NCBI RefSeq assembly: GCF_900105245.1
Contig: NZ_FNSZ01000001.1
Span: 1,364,001-1,428,000, forward strand
DNA: 64,000 bases
Reading direction: 5' to 3'
From: Streptomyces sp. 1222.5
GTDB taxonomy: Bacteria; Actinomycetota; Actinomycetes; Streptomycetales; Streptomycetaceae
The notes beneath the pieces are model-generated. The model did not search any database. It was given only the letters and a program-made list of their open reading frames with translations, and was not told where the DNA came from. The position numbers and the translations under genes were made by a program. This document shows, one piece after another, positions 16,907-25,956 of this stretch (position 1 is its first letter; the number at the start of each line of letters is the position of its first letter).

Positions 16907-18240
16907 CCGCCCCCGAGACCGACCCCACGACCGGCGAGACCGACTCCGAGGCCCTGCGCAAGCGGGCGCTGGCCTCGCTGATTTCCGCACGCGAGCGCAC
17001 CACGCTGCTGACCAGCTGCGTCGACGACCCGGACCTGACCGCCCAGCACTCCCCGCTGATGTCGCCGCTGGTGTGGGACCTCGCGCACATCGGCAACCAG
17101 GAGGAGCAGTGGCTCCTGCGGGCGGTCGGCGGCCGGGACGCGATGCGCCCGGAGATCGACACCCTGTACGACGCCTTCGAGCACCCCCGGGCCGAGCGGC
17201 CCTCGCTGCCGCTGCTGCCGCCCGCCGAGGCCCGCGGCTACGCGGCCGAGGTGCGCGGCCGGGCGCTCGACCTGCTGGAAGGGGCGGACTTCCACGGCAC
17301 CCGGCTGACCGAGGCCGGTTTCGCCTTCGGGATGATCGCCCAGCACGAACAGCAGCACGACGAGACCATGCTGATCACCCATCAGCTGCGGAAGGGGCCG
17401 CAGGCCCTGACCGCCCCCGACCCCGAGCCGGTGCCGCTGTTCACCGGTCCGGTCGAAGTCCTGGTGCCGGGCGGCCCGTTCACGATGGGGACGTCGGCGG
17501 AGCCGTGGGCGCTGGACAACGAACGCCCGGCGCACCCGCGGGAGGTGGCGCCGTTCTGGATCGACACGACACCGGTGACGAACGCGGCGTACCAGGCCTT
17601 CATCGCGGACGGCGGCTACGAGACCGAACGCTGGTGGACGCCCGAGGGCTGGGCGCACGTCCGGAAGCACTCCCTCACGGCTCCCCTGTTCTGGCGGCGC
17701 GACGGCGACCAGTGGCTCAGGCGCCGGTTCGGCATCACGGAACAGGTACCGCCCGACGAGCCGGTGCTGCACGTCTGCTGGTACGAGGCGGACGCCTACG
17801 CCCGCTGGGCCGGGCGCCGGCTGCCCACCGAGACCGAGTGGGAGAAGGCCGCACGCCACGACCCGGTCACCGGGCGCTCCCGGCGCTACCCGTGGGGCGA
17901 CGCCGACCCGGCGCCCGAGCACGCCAACCTGGGCCAGCGGCACCTCAGGCCGGCTCCGGCCGGCAGCTACCCGGCCGGTGAGTCCCCGCTGGGCGTACGG
18001 CAGTTGATCGGTGACGTGTGGGAGTGGACGGCGAGCGACTTCCTGCCGTACCCGGGGTTCAGGGCGTTCCCGTACAAGGAGTACTCGGAGGTGTTCTTCG
18101 GGTCCGACTACAAGGTGCTGCGCGGCGGTTCGTTCGCCGTGGACGCGGTGGCCTGCCGGGGCACCTTCCGCAACTGGGACCACCCGATACGCCGGCAGAT
18201 CTTCTCCGGGTTCCGCACCGCCCGCTCGGAGGCCGTCTGA
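16903..18240 (+). CDS. egtB: Hercynine oxygenase (sulfoxide synthase)
   Basis: This 445-residue iron enzyme joins gamma-Glu-Cys to hercynine with O2, forming the sulfoxide. The N-terminal DinB-like domain supplies the iron-binding His triad: His62 (LAHIGNQEEQW), His148 and His152 (AQHEQQHDE). The C-terminal formylglycine-generating-like domain holds PFTMGTS, PVTNAAYQAF, PTETEWEKAA and DVWEWTASDF, ending in FSGFRTA. Length matches mycobacterial EgtB. It starts inside the egtA stop (ATGA) and its TGA overlaps the egtC ATG by one base. Confidence 0.97.
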   Translation: MTAPETDPTTGETDSEALRKRALASLISARERTTLLTSCVDDPDLTAQHSPLMSPLVWDLAHIGNQEEQWLLRAVGGRDAMRPEIDTLYDAFEHPRAERPSLPLLPPAEARGYAAEVRGRALDLLEGADFHGTRLTEAGFAFGMIAQHEQQHDETMLITHQLRKGPQALTAPDPEPVPLFTGPVEVLVPGGPFTMGTSAEPWALDNERPAHPREVAPFWIDTTPVTNAAYQAFIADGGYETERWWTPEGWAHVRKHSLTAPLFWRRDGDQWLRRRFGITEQVPPDEPVLHVCWYEADAYARWAGRRLPTETEWEKAARHDPVTGRSRRYPWGDADPAPEHANLGQRHLRPAPAGSYPAGESPLGVRQLIGDVWEWTASDFLPYPGFRAFPYKEYSEVFFGSDYKVLRGGSFAVDAVACRGTFRNWDHPIRRQIFSGFRTARSEAV

Positions 18241-19019
18241 TGTGTCGTCACCTGGCCTATCTGGGGCCCGAGGAACCGCTCGGCCGGATCCTGACCGAGC
18301 CCCCGCACAGTCTGTTCCGCCAGTCGTGGGCACCGCGGCGGCAGCGGTACGGAACGGTCAACGCCGACGGGTTCGGGGTGGGCTGGTACGCCCGCGAGGA
18401 CCCGGTCCCGGCCCGCTACCGGCGGGCCGGGCCGATCTGGGCGGACCTGTCCTTCGCCGACCTGGCCCGGGTGGTGCGTTCCGGCGCCGTGCTCGCGGCC
18501 GTACGCGACGCGACCCTCGCGGGCGCGGACGCGGAGGCCGCCGCCGCGCCCTTCGCGGCGGGCCGGTGGCTGTTCAGCCACAACGGGGCGATCGCGGGCT
18601 GGCCGGACTCCGGGGCGTCCCTGGTCTCCGCGCTGCCCCCGGTCGACCTGCTGTCGTTCGAGGCCCGCAACGACTCGGCGTTCGTCTGGGCGCTGGTGCT
18701 GCACCGGCTGCGCAGCGGCGACGACCCCGCCACGGCCCTCGGCGAGACGGCCCGCGCGTTCGCCGAGGCGGCCCCCGCCTCCCGGCTCAACCTGCTGCTG
18801 ACGGACGGCGGGACGATCGCCGCGACCGCCTGGGGCGACACCCTCTGGTACCGGACGGAACCCGGCCGGGGCACGGTCGTCGCCTCCGAGCCGTACGACG
18901 ACGACCCGCTGTGGCAGGAGGTCCCCGACCGCACCGTGCTCACCGCGAACAGCACCGGCGTGCTGCTCGCCCCGCTGGAGGACCCGGCGGCCGTCCCACC
19001 TAAGGAGCCCTGTTCGTGA
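18240..19019 (+). CDS. egtC: Gamma-glutamyl-hercynylcysteine sulfoxide hydrolase
   Basis: 259 residues of class II glutamine amidotransferase fold. Cys2, right after the initiator Met, is the nucleophile (MCRHLAYLG). Further family features are NADGFGVGWYA near residue 40, FSHNGAIAGW near 105 and ARNDSAF near 140. It removes the glutamyl group from the EgtB product. Translation is coupled at both ends: TGATG with egtB and GTGA with egtD. Confidence 0.95.
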   Translation: MCRHLAYLGPEEPLGRILTEPPHSLFRQSWAPRRQRYGTVNADGFGVGWYAREDPVPARYRRAGPIWADLSFADLARVVRSGAVLAAVRDATLAGADAEAAAAPFAAGRWLFSHNGAIAGWPDSGASLVSALPPVDLLSFEARNDSAFVWALVLHRLRSGDDPATALGETARAFAEAAPASRLNLLLTDGGTIAATAWGDTLWYRTEPGRGTVVASEPYDDDPLWQEVPDRTVLTANSTGVLLAPLEDPAAVPPKEPCS

Positions 19020-19975
19020 GTCCCCTGCACGTCACCCGCACCCTCCCCGAGGACGCGACCGACGCCGCGCTGCGCGCGGACGTCCAGCACGGCCTCACCG
19101 CGAACCCCAAGTGGCTGCCGCCGAAGTGGTTCTACGACGCGCGCGGCAGCGAGCTGTTCGAGCAGATCACCGAACTGCCCGAGTACTACCCCACTCGTGC
19201 CGAGCGGGAGATCCTGGCCGCCCGGTCCGGGGAGATCGCCGCCGCGAGCGGTGCCCGCACGCTGATCGAGCTGGGCTCGGGCTCCTCGGAGAAGACCCGC
19301 TTCCTGATCGACGCGCTCGCACCCGGGACGTACGTCCCGGTCGACGTCAGCGAGAGCGCCCTCACGCAGGCCGGAGAGGTGCTCATCGGTGAGCGTCCGG
19401 ACCTCGAGGTCCACGCGCTGATCGCCGACTTCACCGCTCCGCTGGCCCTGCCGGCCACGCCGGGCCCCCGGCTGGTGGCCTTCCTCGGCGGCACGATCGG
19501 CAATCTGCTGCCCGCCGAACGCACCGCGTTCCTGGCCTCGGTACGCGCCCTGCTCTCCCCCGGCGACACACTGCTGCTCGGCACCGACCTGGTGAAGGAC
19601 GAGCGGGTACTGGTCCGGGCGTACGACGACGCGGCCGGGGTGACGGCCGCGTTCAACAAGAACGTGCTGGCCGTCGTGGACCGCGAGCTGGGCGCCGACT
19701 TCGATCCGGACGCCTTCGACCACGTGGCCCTGTGGGACGCCGAGCACGAGTGGATCGAGATGCGGCTGCGCTCCCGTATCGCGCAGACCGTGAAGGTGCC
19801 CGCGCTGAACCTCGCCGTGGACTTCGCGGCGGGCGAGGAGCTGCGCACCGAGGTGTCGGCCAAGTTCCGCAAGGAGGGAGTGGCGGCCGAACTCGCCGCC
19901 CAGGGGCTGGAGCTGACGCACTGGTGGACGGACGAGCAGCGGCGCTTCGCGCTGTCGCTGAGCGTGCTGCGGTGA
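19016..19975 (+). CDS. egtD: L-histidine N-alpha-methyltransferase
   Basis: 319 residues from GTG 19016, overlapping the egtC stop. EgtD trimethylates His with SAM to hercynine, the first committed step. Motifs: PKWFYDARGSELFEQITELP and YYPTRAE at the N-terminus (histidine-binding region), the SAM loop IELGSGSSEKT near 83-93, FLGGTIGN in the middle and KVPALNLAVDFAAGEELRTE near the end. The next gene converges on it. No egtE (PLP C-S lyase) follows, so the last step must be encoded elsewhere. Confidence 0.96.
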   Translation: MSPLHVTRTLPEDATDAALRADVQHGLTANPKWLPPKWFYDARGSELFEQITELPEYYPTRAEREILAARSGEIAAASGARTLIELGSGSSEKTRFLIDALAPGTYVPVDVSESALTQAGEVLIGERPDLEVHALIADFTAPLALPATPGPRLVAFLGGTIGNLLPAERTAFLASVRALLSPGDTLLLGTDLVKDERVLVRAYDDAAGVTAAFNKNVLAVVDRELGADFDPDAFDHVALWDAEHEWIEMRLRSRIAQTVKVPALNLAVDFAAGEELRTEVSAKFRKEGVAAELAAQGLELTHWWTDEQRRFALSLSVLR

Positions 19976-19976
19976 G

Positions 19977-21230
19977 TCAGAGGTCCGGGGTGAGCGACTC
20001 GGTGATCTTCCGGGACGCACGCCGGGCCTCGGTCGCCGGGTCCGTGCCCTGCAGCACCCGGGTCATGTACTCCTTGATGGGGTTGTCCGCCTCGACGTCG
20101 GCCCACTGAGGGGTGTTGGGGGTCGCTCTGCCGTGCGCCGCGCCCGCGGCCATGGCGGCGACCCCCTCCTCGTCCGCGACCGCGCCGGCCAACGTGGTCT
20201 TGTTGGGCACGTAGTTCATGGTGCGGGCGAGTTCGGTGTCCCATTTGGCGCCGGTGAGGGCGCCGACGACGGCGGTCGCGGCGAACTGGTCCCCGGTGTT
20301 CTCCGGCACGACCAGGTCGGAGCCGCCGGTGAACACGGTGCCGGGTCGGCCCGCGGTCCTGCCCGGCACCGGGAAGAAGCCGAGCCTGCCGCGCAGGTCC
20401 GGGTTCTGCCGCACGATCGCCTGGGCGAGGCCCGGCACGGCGACGATCTGCGCGACCTTGCCCGACGCGAACACCCCTGCCTGGGGCGGGTGTTCCTCGT
20501 CGGCGTCCACGGGCCCCTTTCCGAGCGCCTGGAGCCGTCGGTAGAAGTCCATCCCGCGCAGCGCGGCCGGGGTGTCGAGGGCTCCCCGCCACTCGTGGTC
20601 CTTCTCCCGGGCGAGGTCGCCGCCCTCGTCCCAGATGAAGCCGGAGAGGGTGTACCAGTCCTGTCCGGCGAGGTAGATGCCCTGGTCGCCGCCGGAGTCG
20701 AGCTTCTGCGTGTCGGCGAGCCATTCGTCGCGGGTGCGCGGCGGGCGGGCGATCCCGGCCTGCTCGAACAGGTCCTTGCGGTAGATGACGACGCGGTTGG
20801 CCGCGTACCAGGGGACGCCGTACTGCTTGTTGCCGTCCTTGCCGGGCTGGGCGAGGCCGGGCAGCCACTTCTCCTTGCCCCAGTCGCGCATCGACTCCAG
20901 CGTGAGGTCGGCGAGCCGTCCGCCGTCCGCGTACAGCGGCACCTGGGTGTTGCCGACCTCGATGACGTCCGGGCCGTCGCCGGAGCCGGGCTCGAGGGCC
21001 TTGCGGACCTTCTCGACGATGCCGGTCCATTCCTGGATGCGGATGTCGAGGCGCAGGTCGTCGTGGGTCTTCTCGAAGTCCTCGGTGAAGCGCTGGAGGA
21101 ACTCCTTGGAGGCGCTGTCCTTCATCAGCCACACGGTGACGGTCTTCCGCTCGTGCTCGCCGGGGAGCATCCCGCAGGCGCTGACGAGGGATCCGGTGAC
21201 GCAGAGGAGGGCGAGCAGGCGACGTCTCAC
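19977..21230 (-). CDS. ABC sugar-binding lipoprotein, orphan
   Basis: 417 residues of the family 1 solute-binding type. The start at GTG 21230 gives a lipoprotein signal with lipobox LVSAC (Cys19). The body shows VTVWLMKDSASKEF, PDVIEVGNTQVPLYADGG, YGVPWYAANRVVIYRKDLF and FTGGSDLVVPENT, as in oligosaccharide or chitobiose binders. It is anchored outside the membrane. No permease or ATPase genes are adjacent, so it must work with components elsewhere. A DasR-like palindrome lies about 95 bp upstream, which hints at amino-sugar control. Its end abuts egtD convergently. Confidence 0.92.
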   Translation of the reverse strand: MRRRLLALLCVTGSLVSACGMLPGEHERKTVTVWLMKDSASKEFLQRFTEDFEKTHDDLRLDIRIQEWTGIVEKVRKALEPGSGDGPDVIEVGNTQVPLYADGGRLADLTLESMRDWGKEKWLPGLAQPGKDGNKQYGVPWYAANRVVIYRKDLFEQAGIARPPRTRDEWLADTQKLDSGGDQGIYLAGQDWYTLSGFIWDEGGDLAREKDHEWRGALDTPAALRGMDFYRRLQALGKGPVDADEEHPPQAGVFASGKVAQIVAVPGLAQAIVRQNPDLRGRLGFFPVPGRTAGRPGTVFTGGSDLVVPENTGDQFAATAVVGALTGAKWDTELARTMNYVPNKTTLAGAVADEEGVAAMAAGAAHGRATPNTPQWADVEADNPIKEYMTRVLQGTDPATEARRASRKITESLTPDL

Positions 21231-21325
21231 GAGGGGTCCTGTTCTGTCGTGCACGGGGCTGCGGACAGGGCTGGGGGCCCGACGTGGGGGGACGAGCGCG
21301 GGCGCTCGTACGGGTGTGCTGGATT

Positions 21326-21339
21326 TTGGTATGGACCAA
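21326..21339. promoter_or_regulatory. dre-like (DasR) palindrome
   Basis: TTGGT-ATGG-ACCAA resembles the DasR-responsive element core TGGTCTAGACCA, with the same arm spacing. It sits about 95 bp before the binding-protein start (minus strand) and 104 bp before dodecin (plus strand). The match is by eye. If bound, it would link the orphan binding protein to N-acetylglucosamine or chitin signalling. Confidence 0.55.
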
Positions 21340-21442
21340 TGCGAGGGGTCAAGGGCTACGCACGGTAGGCGTGCGATCGCCGTGCGATCCGGGCGTGGAT
21401 GGGGCACCGTGGAGTACGCCGCGACACGAGAGGAGCACCCCC

Positions 21443-21655
21443 ATGTCGAACCACACCTACCGGGTCACCGAGATCGTCGGCACCTCGCACGAGGGCGTCG
21501 ACCAGGCCATCCGCAACGGCATCGCCCGAGCCGACCAGACCCTGCGCAACCTGGACTGGTTCGAGGTGACGCAGGTGCGCGGGCAGATCGAGAACGGCCG
21601 GATCGAGCACTACCAGGTGGGCATGAAGGTCGGCTTCCGCCTCGAGGACGAGTGA
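21443..21655 (+). CDS. Dodecin family flavin-binding protein
   Basis: 70 residues: YRVTEIVGTSHEGVDQAIRN, then an ARADQTLRNLDWFEV segment and a C-terminal strand YQVGMKVGFRLED. This is the small beta-alpha-beta-beta fold that assembles into hollow dodecamers storing FMN or riboflavin. The conserved Trp (DWFEV) stacks on the flavin. GAGAGGAG precedes ATG 21443. Several flavin-dependent enzymes occur in the window, but no operon link is seen. Confidence 0.95.
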   Translation: MSNHTYRVTEIVGTSHEGVDQAIRNGIARADQTLRNLDWFEVTQVRGQIENGRIEHYQVGMKVGFRLEDE

Positions 21656-21667
21656 CCCGTCCGGAAC

Positions 21668-22159
21668 TCAGGTGCGGCCCTCCCGCTCCTGCGCGTCCTC
21701 GAGGGCGGCCGACTTCGCGGCCCAGCGGGCCCGCACCACCTCGAACCCGGCGCGTTCGGCGTCGTCGCACACCAGCTCGTCGTCGTCCACGAGGAACCGG
21801 ACCTCGCGGTCCCGGGCCAGCCGGCGCAGGGTCGCCACCTTGGTGAACCGCGCCGGCCTGCGGTCGGCGTCGCCCCGCATGTGGAGGCGGCCCTGGGGCA
21901 GTCCCTGGGCCGCGAGCCACTCCAGGGTGTCCCGGCGGCACCGCTCGGGACGGCCCGTGAGATAGACGACCTCGCAGTCCCGGGCGCTCTCCAGGACCAG
22001 CGCCACCCCCTCGGCGAGGGGCGGATCGGCGGGCGCGGCGGCGAAGAAGCCGTCCCAGTCCTTGGGCCGGCTCTCCAGGAAGTGCTGGCGGTGGGCGGTG
22101 TCGGCCAGGGTGTTGTCGAGGTCGAACACGGCGATCGGGCGCCCGGTGTCGTCGGTCAT
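21668..22159 (-). CDS. HAD-superfamily phosphatase
   Basis: 163 residues. Motif I is FDLDNTLAD (nucleophile Asp13 and Asp15), motif II YLTGRPE, and motif IV VDDDELVCDDA. Length and layout resemble acid-phosphatase/polynucleotide-3'-phosphatase-like HAD proteins with little cap domain. Its substrate is not predictable. It converges on dodecin (12 bp) and is divergent from the LLM flavoenzyme. Confidence 0.85.
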   Translation of the reverse strand: MTDDTGRPIAVFDLDNTLADTAHRQHFLESRPKDWDGFFAAAPADPPLAEGVALVLESARDCEVVYLTGRPERCRRDTLEWLAAQGLPQGRLHMRGDADRRPARFTKVATLRRLARDREVRFLVDDDELVCDDAERAGFEVVRARWAAKSAALEDAQEREGRT

Positions 22160-22269
22160 CCGGCCACCCTAGCCAGCCGCCCGGCAGGCGGGCGACGGGT
22201 CCGCCGGCGTCCGCGCGCCGACCGTTCGTGTCACGGGAATCCCGGGCGCGTCAGGGCGTTGACACCTGC

Positions 22270-23277
22270 GTGAGCAGCACAGTGATCACCCGGACCCGGT
22301 TCTCCGTCCTCGACCGCTCCCGCACCCGCGAGGGGCACCCGCCCGCCGAGGCGCTGCGGGACACCGTCGCACTGGCGCGGGAGGCGGAGGCGCTCGGGTA
22401 CCACCGCTTCTGGGTGGCCGAGCACCACGGCGTGCCCGGCGTCGCCGGTTCCGCGCCTACCGTGCTCGCCGCCGCGGTCGCCGCCGCGACGCGGACGATC
22501 CGGGTCGGCACCGGCGGGGTCATGCTGCCCAACCACCGGCCCCTGGTCGTCGCCGAGCAGTTCGGGGTGCTGGAGTCGCTGTTCCCAAGGCGGATCGACA
22601 TGGGCCTCGGCCGCTCCGTGGGCTTCACGGACGGGGTGCGCAGAGCCCTCGGCCGGGACAAGGAGGACGCCGGGGACTTCGCCGCGCAGCTGGGCGAGCT
22701 GCTGGAGTGGTTCACGGGCACGTCACCGACCGGGGTGCACGCCCGCCCGGCGGAGGGCCTGCGGGTGCCGCCGTTCGTGCTGGCGATGGGCGAGGGCGCG
22801 CGGATCGCGGCCCGGGCGGGCCTGCCCATGGTCATCGGCGACCTGCGCGGCCGCGAGAAGATGCTGCGCGGCATCGACGAGTACCGCTCGCTGTTCCGCC
22901 CCTCCCCCTGGACGGCCGAGCCGTACGTGGTGATCTCGGGCACGGTCGCCGTCGCGGACACCGAGGAGGAGGCCCGGCGGCTGCTGGTCCCGGAGGCCTG
23001 GTCGATGGCGTACTCCCGGACACACGGCACCTTCCCGCCGCTCGCCCCCGCCGAGGAGATCGAGGCCCGCACGATGACCGCGAAGGAGCGGGAGTTCTTC
23101 ACGGCCGGTCTCTCCGGTCACGTCGCCGGCACCCGGGAGCAGGTCGCCGAGGAGCTGGAGACGGTCCTGAAGGAGACCGGGGCCGCGGAGGTCCTGGTCA
23201 CCACCAGCAGTCACGACCGTACGGCGCTGCTCGGCTCCTTCCGCGGGCTCGCCGCCCTCTTCGCGCCGGAGGGCTGA
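22270..23277 (+). CDS. LLM-class flavin-dependent oxidoreductase (MsnO8-like)
   Basis: 335 residues of bacterial-luciferase TIM-barrel type. Conserved features: FSVLDRSRTREGHPPAEALR, GYHRFWVAEHHGVPGVAGSAP near residue 50, and VGTGGVMLPNHRPLVVAEQF near 80. It oxidises an unknown substrate using reduced FMN or F420. The start is taken as GTG 22270, just before the first beta strand, though the ribosome site is weak. It is divergent from the HAD gene. A small hydrophilic protein gene follows 78 bp downstream. Confidence 0.9.
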   Translation: MSSTVITRTRFSVLDRSRTREGHPPAEALRDTVALAREAEALGYHRFWVAEHHGVPGVAGSAPTVLAAAVAAATRTIRVGTGGVMLPNHRPLVVAEQFGVLESLFPRRIDMGLGRSVGFTDGVRRALGRDKEDAGDFAAQLGELLEWFTGTSPTGVHARPAEGLRVPPFVLAMGEGARIAARAGLPMVIGDLRGREKMLRGIDEYRSLFRPSPWTAEPYVVISGTVAVADTEEEARRLLVPEAWSMAYSRTHGTFPPLAPAEEIEARTMTAKEREFFTAGLSGHVAGTREQVAEELETVLKETGAAEVLVTTSSHDRTALLGSFRGLAALFAPEG

Positions 23278-23355
23278 GGCCCGCGCGCCGAGATGCGGAC
23301 CCGGCCCGCGGCGGTGACCCTGGAAGAGCAGCCGCAACCGATGAGGAGGCTTGCC

Positions 23356-23544
23356 ATGTCCTTCATGGACAAGATCAAGGGCATGCTCAAGGGTCACGAG
23401 GGCATGGCCGACAAGGGCATCGACAAAGGCGGCGACTACGCCGACCAGCGCACCGGCAACAAGTACCAGTCGCAGGTCGACACCGCGCAGGACAAGATGA
23501 GGGACGAGTTCGGCACCCGCCAGGACCGGCCCCCGCAGTCCTGA
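23356..23544 (+). CDS. Small hydrophilic protein of the Rv0909-like 'antitoxin' family
   Basis: 62 residues, MSFMDKIKGMLKGHEGMADK then a GGDYADQRTGNKYQSQVDTA stretch, Lys/Asp/Gln-rich and predicted helical or disordered. This pattern is annotated as Rv0909-family antitoxin in actinobacteria and looks like CsbD stress proteins. No toxin partner (polyketide-cyclase/START-like Rv0910) is adjacent, so antitoxin function is doubtful. GAGGAGG precedes ATG 23356. Confidence 0.75.
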   Translation: MSFMDKIKGMLKGHEGMADKGIDKGGDYADQRTGNKYQSQVDTAQDKMRDEFGTRQDRPPQS

Positions 23545-23616
23545 ACCAACCGGGGGGCGGGCTAGAATCGCGGGGTTTGTCCCCGCCCCGGCAGGCCCGT
23601 ACGGAGTGTCCCCCCG

Positions 23617-25947
23617 ATGCACAGCCCCCATGACCCGTACGTCCGCGTCCGTGGTGCGCGCGAGCACAACCTCAAGGGCGTCGACGTGGACGTCCCGCGC
23701 GACGTACTGGCCGTGTTCACCGGCGTGTCCGGCTCGGGCAAGTCGTCGCTGGCCTTCGGCACGATCTACGCCGAGGCCCAGCGGCGGTACTTCGAGTCGG
23801 TCGCGCCGTACGCGCGCAGGCTGATCCACCAGGTCGGGGCGCCGAAGGTCGGCGAGGTCACCGGCCTGCCGCCCGCGGTGTCGCTGCAGCAGCGCCGCTC
23901 GGCCCCCACCTCGCGTTCGTCGGTGGGCACGGTGACCAACCTCTCCAACTCCCTGCGCATGCTGTTCTCGCGCGCCGGGGACTACCCGCCGGGCGCGGAC
24001 CGGCTCGATTCCGACGCGTTCTCGCCCAACACGGCGGCCGGCGCCTGCCCCGAATGCCACGGCCTCGGCCAAGTGCACGGCACCACCGAGGAGTCGCTGG
24101 TCCCGGACCCCGCCCTGTCGATCCGCGAGGGCGCGATCGCCGCGTGGCCGGGCGCCTGGCAGGGCAAGAACCTGCGGGACATCCTCGACACACTCGGGTA
24201 CGACGTCGACCGGCCGTGGCGCGAGCTGCCCGCCGGGCAGCGCGAGTGGATCCTGTTCACGGACGAGCAGCCCGTGGTCACCGTCCATCCGGTCCGCGAC
24301 GCCGACCGGATCCAACGGCCGTACCAGGGCACGTACATGAGTGCCCGGAGGTATGTGCTCAAGACGTTCGCGGACACCAAGTCCCCGACGCTGCGGGCGA
24401 AGGCGGAGCGTTTTCTGACCAGTGCGCCCTGTCCGGCCTGCGGGGGCAGCCGGCTGCGGCCCGAGGCCCTTGCGGTGACCTTCGACGGCCGCACCATCGC
24501 CGAGCTGGCCGCGCTGCCGCTGAGCTGCCTCGCCGGACTGCCGGAGGGCGGCACCGAGGCGGCCCGGGTGCTCATGACGGACCTCAGGTCCCGGATCGCG
24601 CCGGTCGTCGAACTCGGCCTCGGCTACCTCAGCCTCGACCGCTCCACCCCGACCCTGTCGGCGGGCGAGCTGCAACGCCTGCGGCTCGCCACGCAGTTGC
24701 GCTCCGGGCTCTTCGGCGTGGTGTACGTGCTGGACGAGCCGTCGGCCGGGCTGCACCCGGCGGACACGGAGGCCCTGCTGACCGTGCTGGACCGGCTGAA
24801 GGCCGCGGGCAACTCGGTGTTCGTGGTGGAGCACCACCTGGACGTGGTGCGCGGCGCCGACTGGCTGGTGGACGTGGGGCCCGGCGCGGGCGAGCACGGT
24901 GGACGGGTGCTGTACAGCGGACCGCCGGCGGAGCTGGCGTCCGTCGAGGAGTCGGCGACGGCGGCGTTCCTCTTCGACGAGTCCCCCGGTCCCGCGCGCG
25001 AGACCCGCACGCCGGGCGGCTGGTTGCGGGTGGGCCCGGTGACCCGGCACAACCTGCGGGCGGTCACGGCCGAGTTCCCGCTCGGCGCGTTCACCGCCGT
25101 CACCGGTGTCTCCGGCTCCGGGAAGTCCACGCTGATCGGGGAGCTGACGGAGGACCTGGCAGGAGTGGACCGCCTGGTCCGGGTGGACCAGAAGCCGATC
25201 GGGCGCACCCCGCGGTCCAATCTGGCCACCTACACGAGCCTGTTCGACGTCGTGCGCAAGGTGTTCGCCGCCACCGAGGAGGCACGGGCCCACGGGTACG
25301 GCGTCGGCCGCTTCTCCTTCAACGTGGCAGGCGGACGCTGCGAGACCTGCCAGGGCGAGGGGTTCGTCAGTGTCGAGCTGCTGTTCCTGCCGAGCACGTA
25401 CGCGCCGTGCCCGGACTGCGGCGGCGCCCGCTACAACCCCGAGACGCTGCGGGTGACGTACCGGGGGCGGAACATCGCGGAGGTGCTCGGTCTGACGGTG
25501 GAGTCGGCGGCGGAGTTCTTCGCGGACATCCCGGCCGCCGCCCGCAGCCTGGGCGCGCTGCTCGACGTGGGCCTCGGCTATCTGCGGCTCGGCCAGCCGG
25601 CCACCGAGCTGTCCGGCGGTGAGGCCCAGCGCATCAAGCTGGCGAGCGAGCTGCAGCGCGGCCGCCGGGGCCACACCCTGTACCTGCTGGACGAGCCGAC
25701 GACCGGGCTGCACCCGGCCGACGTGGAGGTGCTGCTGGAGCGGCTGCACGGGCTGGTCGACACGGGGCACACGGTCGTGGTCGTCGAGCACGACATGACG
25801 GTCGTCGCGGGCGCCGACTGGGTCATCGACCTGGGGCCGGGCGGCGGGGACCGGGGCGGCCGGATCGTGGCGGCCGGGCCGCCGGAGCGGGTGGCCCGGG
25901 CGGAGGGCGGCGCGACGGCCCCCTACCTGGCCCGGGTCCTGCCCTGA
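23617..25947 (+). CDS. UvrA-like ABC ATPase, short paralogue lacking the UvrB-binding domain
   Basis: 776 residues against about 950-1000 for UvrA. Two ABC modules are intact: Walker [13 protein letters not shown] (36-47) and [12 protein letters not shown] near 500, signatures [12 protein letters not shown] and [12 protein letters not shown], and Walker [13 protein letters not shown] and [12 protein letters not shown]. The C-terminal zinc module C-x2-C-x19-C-x2-C (CETC...CPDC) is present. After [17 protein letters not shown] the sequence passes straight to the CPECHGLG region, so the UvrB-binding insert is missing. This is the class II UvrA/DrrC-like type linked to drug tolerance or non-repair roles. 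ATG 23617 has a weak ribosome site. It converges on the next gene. Confidence 0.93.
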   Translation: MHSPHDPYVRVRGAREHNLKGVDVDVPRDVLAVFTGVSGSGKSSLAFGTIYAEAQRRYFESVAPYARRLIHQVGAPKVGEVTGLPPAVSLQQRRSAPTSRSSVGTVTNLSNSLRMLFSRAGDYPPGADRLDSDAFSPNTAAGACPECHGLGQVHGTTEESLVPDPALSIREGAIAAWPGAWQGKNLRDILDTLGYDVDRPWRELPAGQREWILFTDEQPVVTVHPVRDADRIQRPYQGTYMSARRYVLKTFADTKSPTLRAKAERFLTSAPCPACGGSRLRPEALAVTFDGRTIAELAALPLSCLAGLPEGGTEAARVLMTDLRSRIAPVVELGLGYLSLDRSTPTLSAGELQRLRLATQLRSGLFGVVYVLDEPSAGLHPADTEALLTVLDRLKAAGNSVFVVEHHLDVVRGADWLVDVGPGAGEHGGRVLYSGPPAELASVEESATAAFLFDESPGPARETRTPGGWLRVGPVTRHNLRAVTAEFPLGAFTAVTGVSGSGKSTLIGELTEDLAGVDRLVRVDQKPIGRTPRSNLATYTSLFDVVRKVFAATEEARAHGYGVGRFSFNVAGGRCETCQGEGFVSVELLFLPSTYAPCPDCGGARYNPETLRVTYRGRNIAEVLGLTVESAAEFFADIPAAARSLGALLDVGLGYLRLGQPATELSGGEAQRIKLASELQRGRRGHTLYLLDEPTTGLHPADVEVLLERLHGLVDTGHTVVVVEHDMTVVAGADWVIDLGPGGGDRGGRIVAAGPPERVARAEGGATAPYLARVLP

Positions 25948-25956
25948 CGGGGCCGC

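Noticed and set aside
15560..19975. The egt operon as part of a larger secondary-metabolite cluster
   Set aside because: No synthase, tailoring enzymes or resistance genes belong to it; ergothioneine genes stand alone.
23356..23544. Small protein as a true antitoxin
   Set aside because: No toxin gene adjoins it, and the sequence resembles CsbD-like stress proteins as well.
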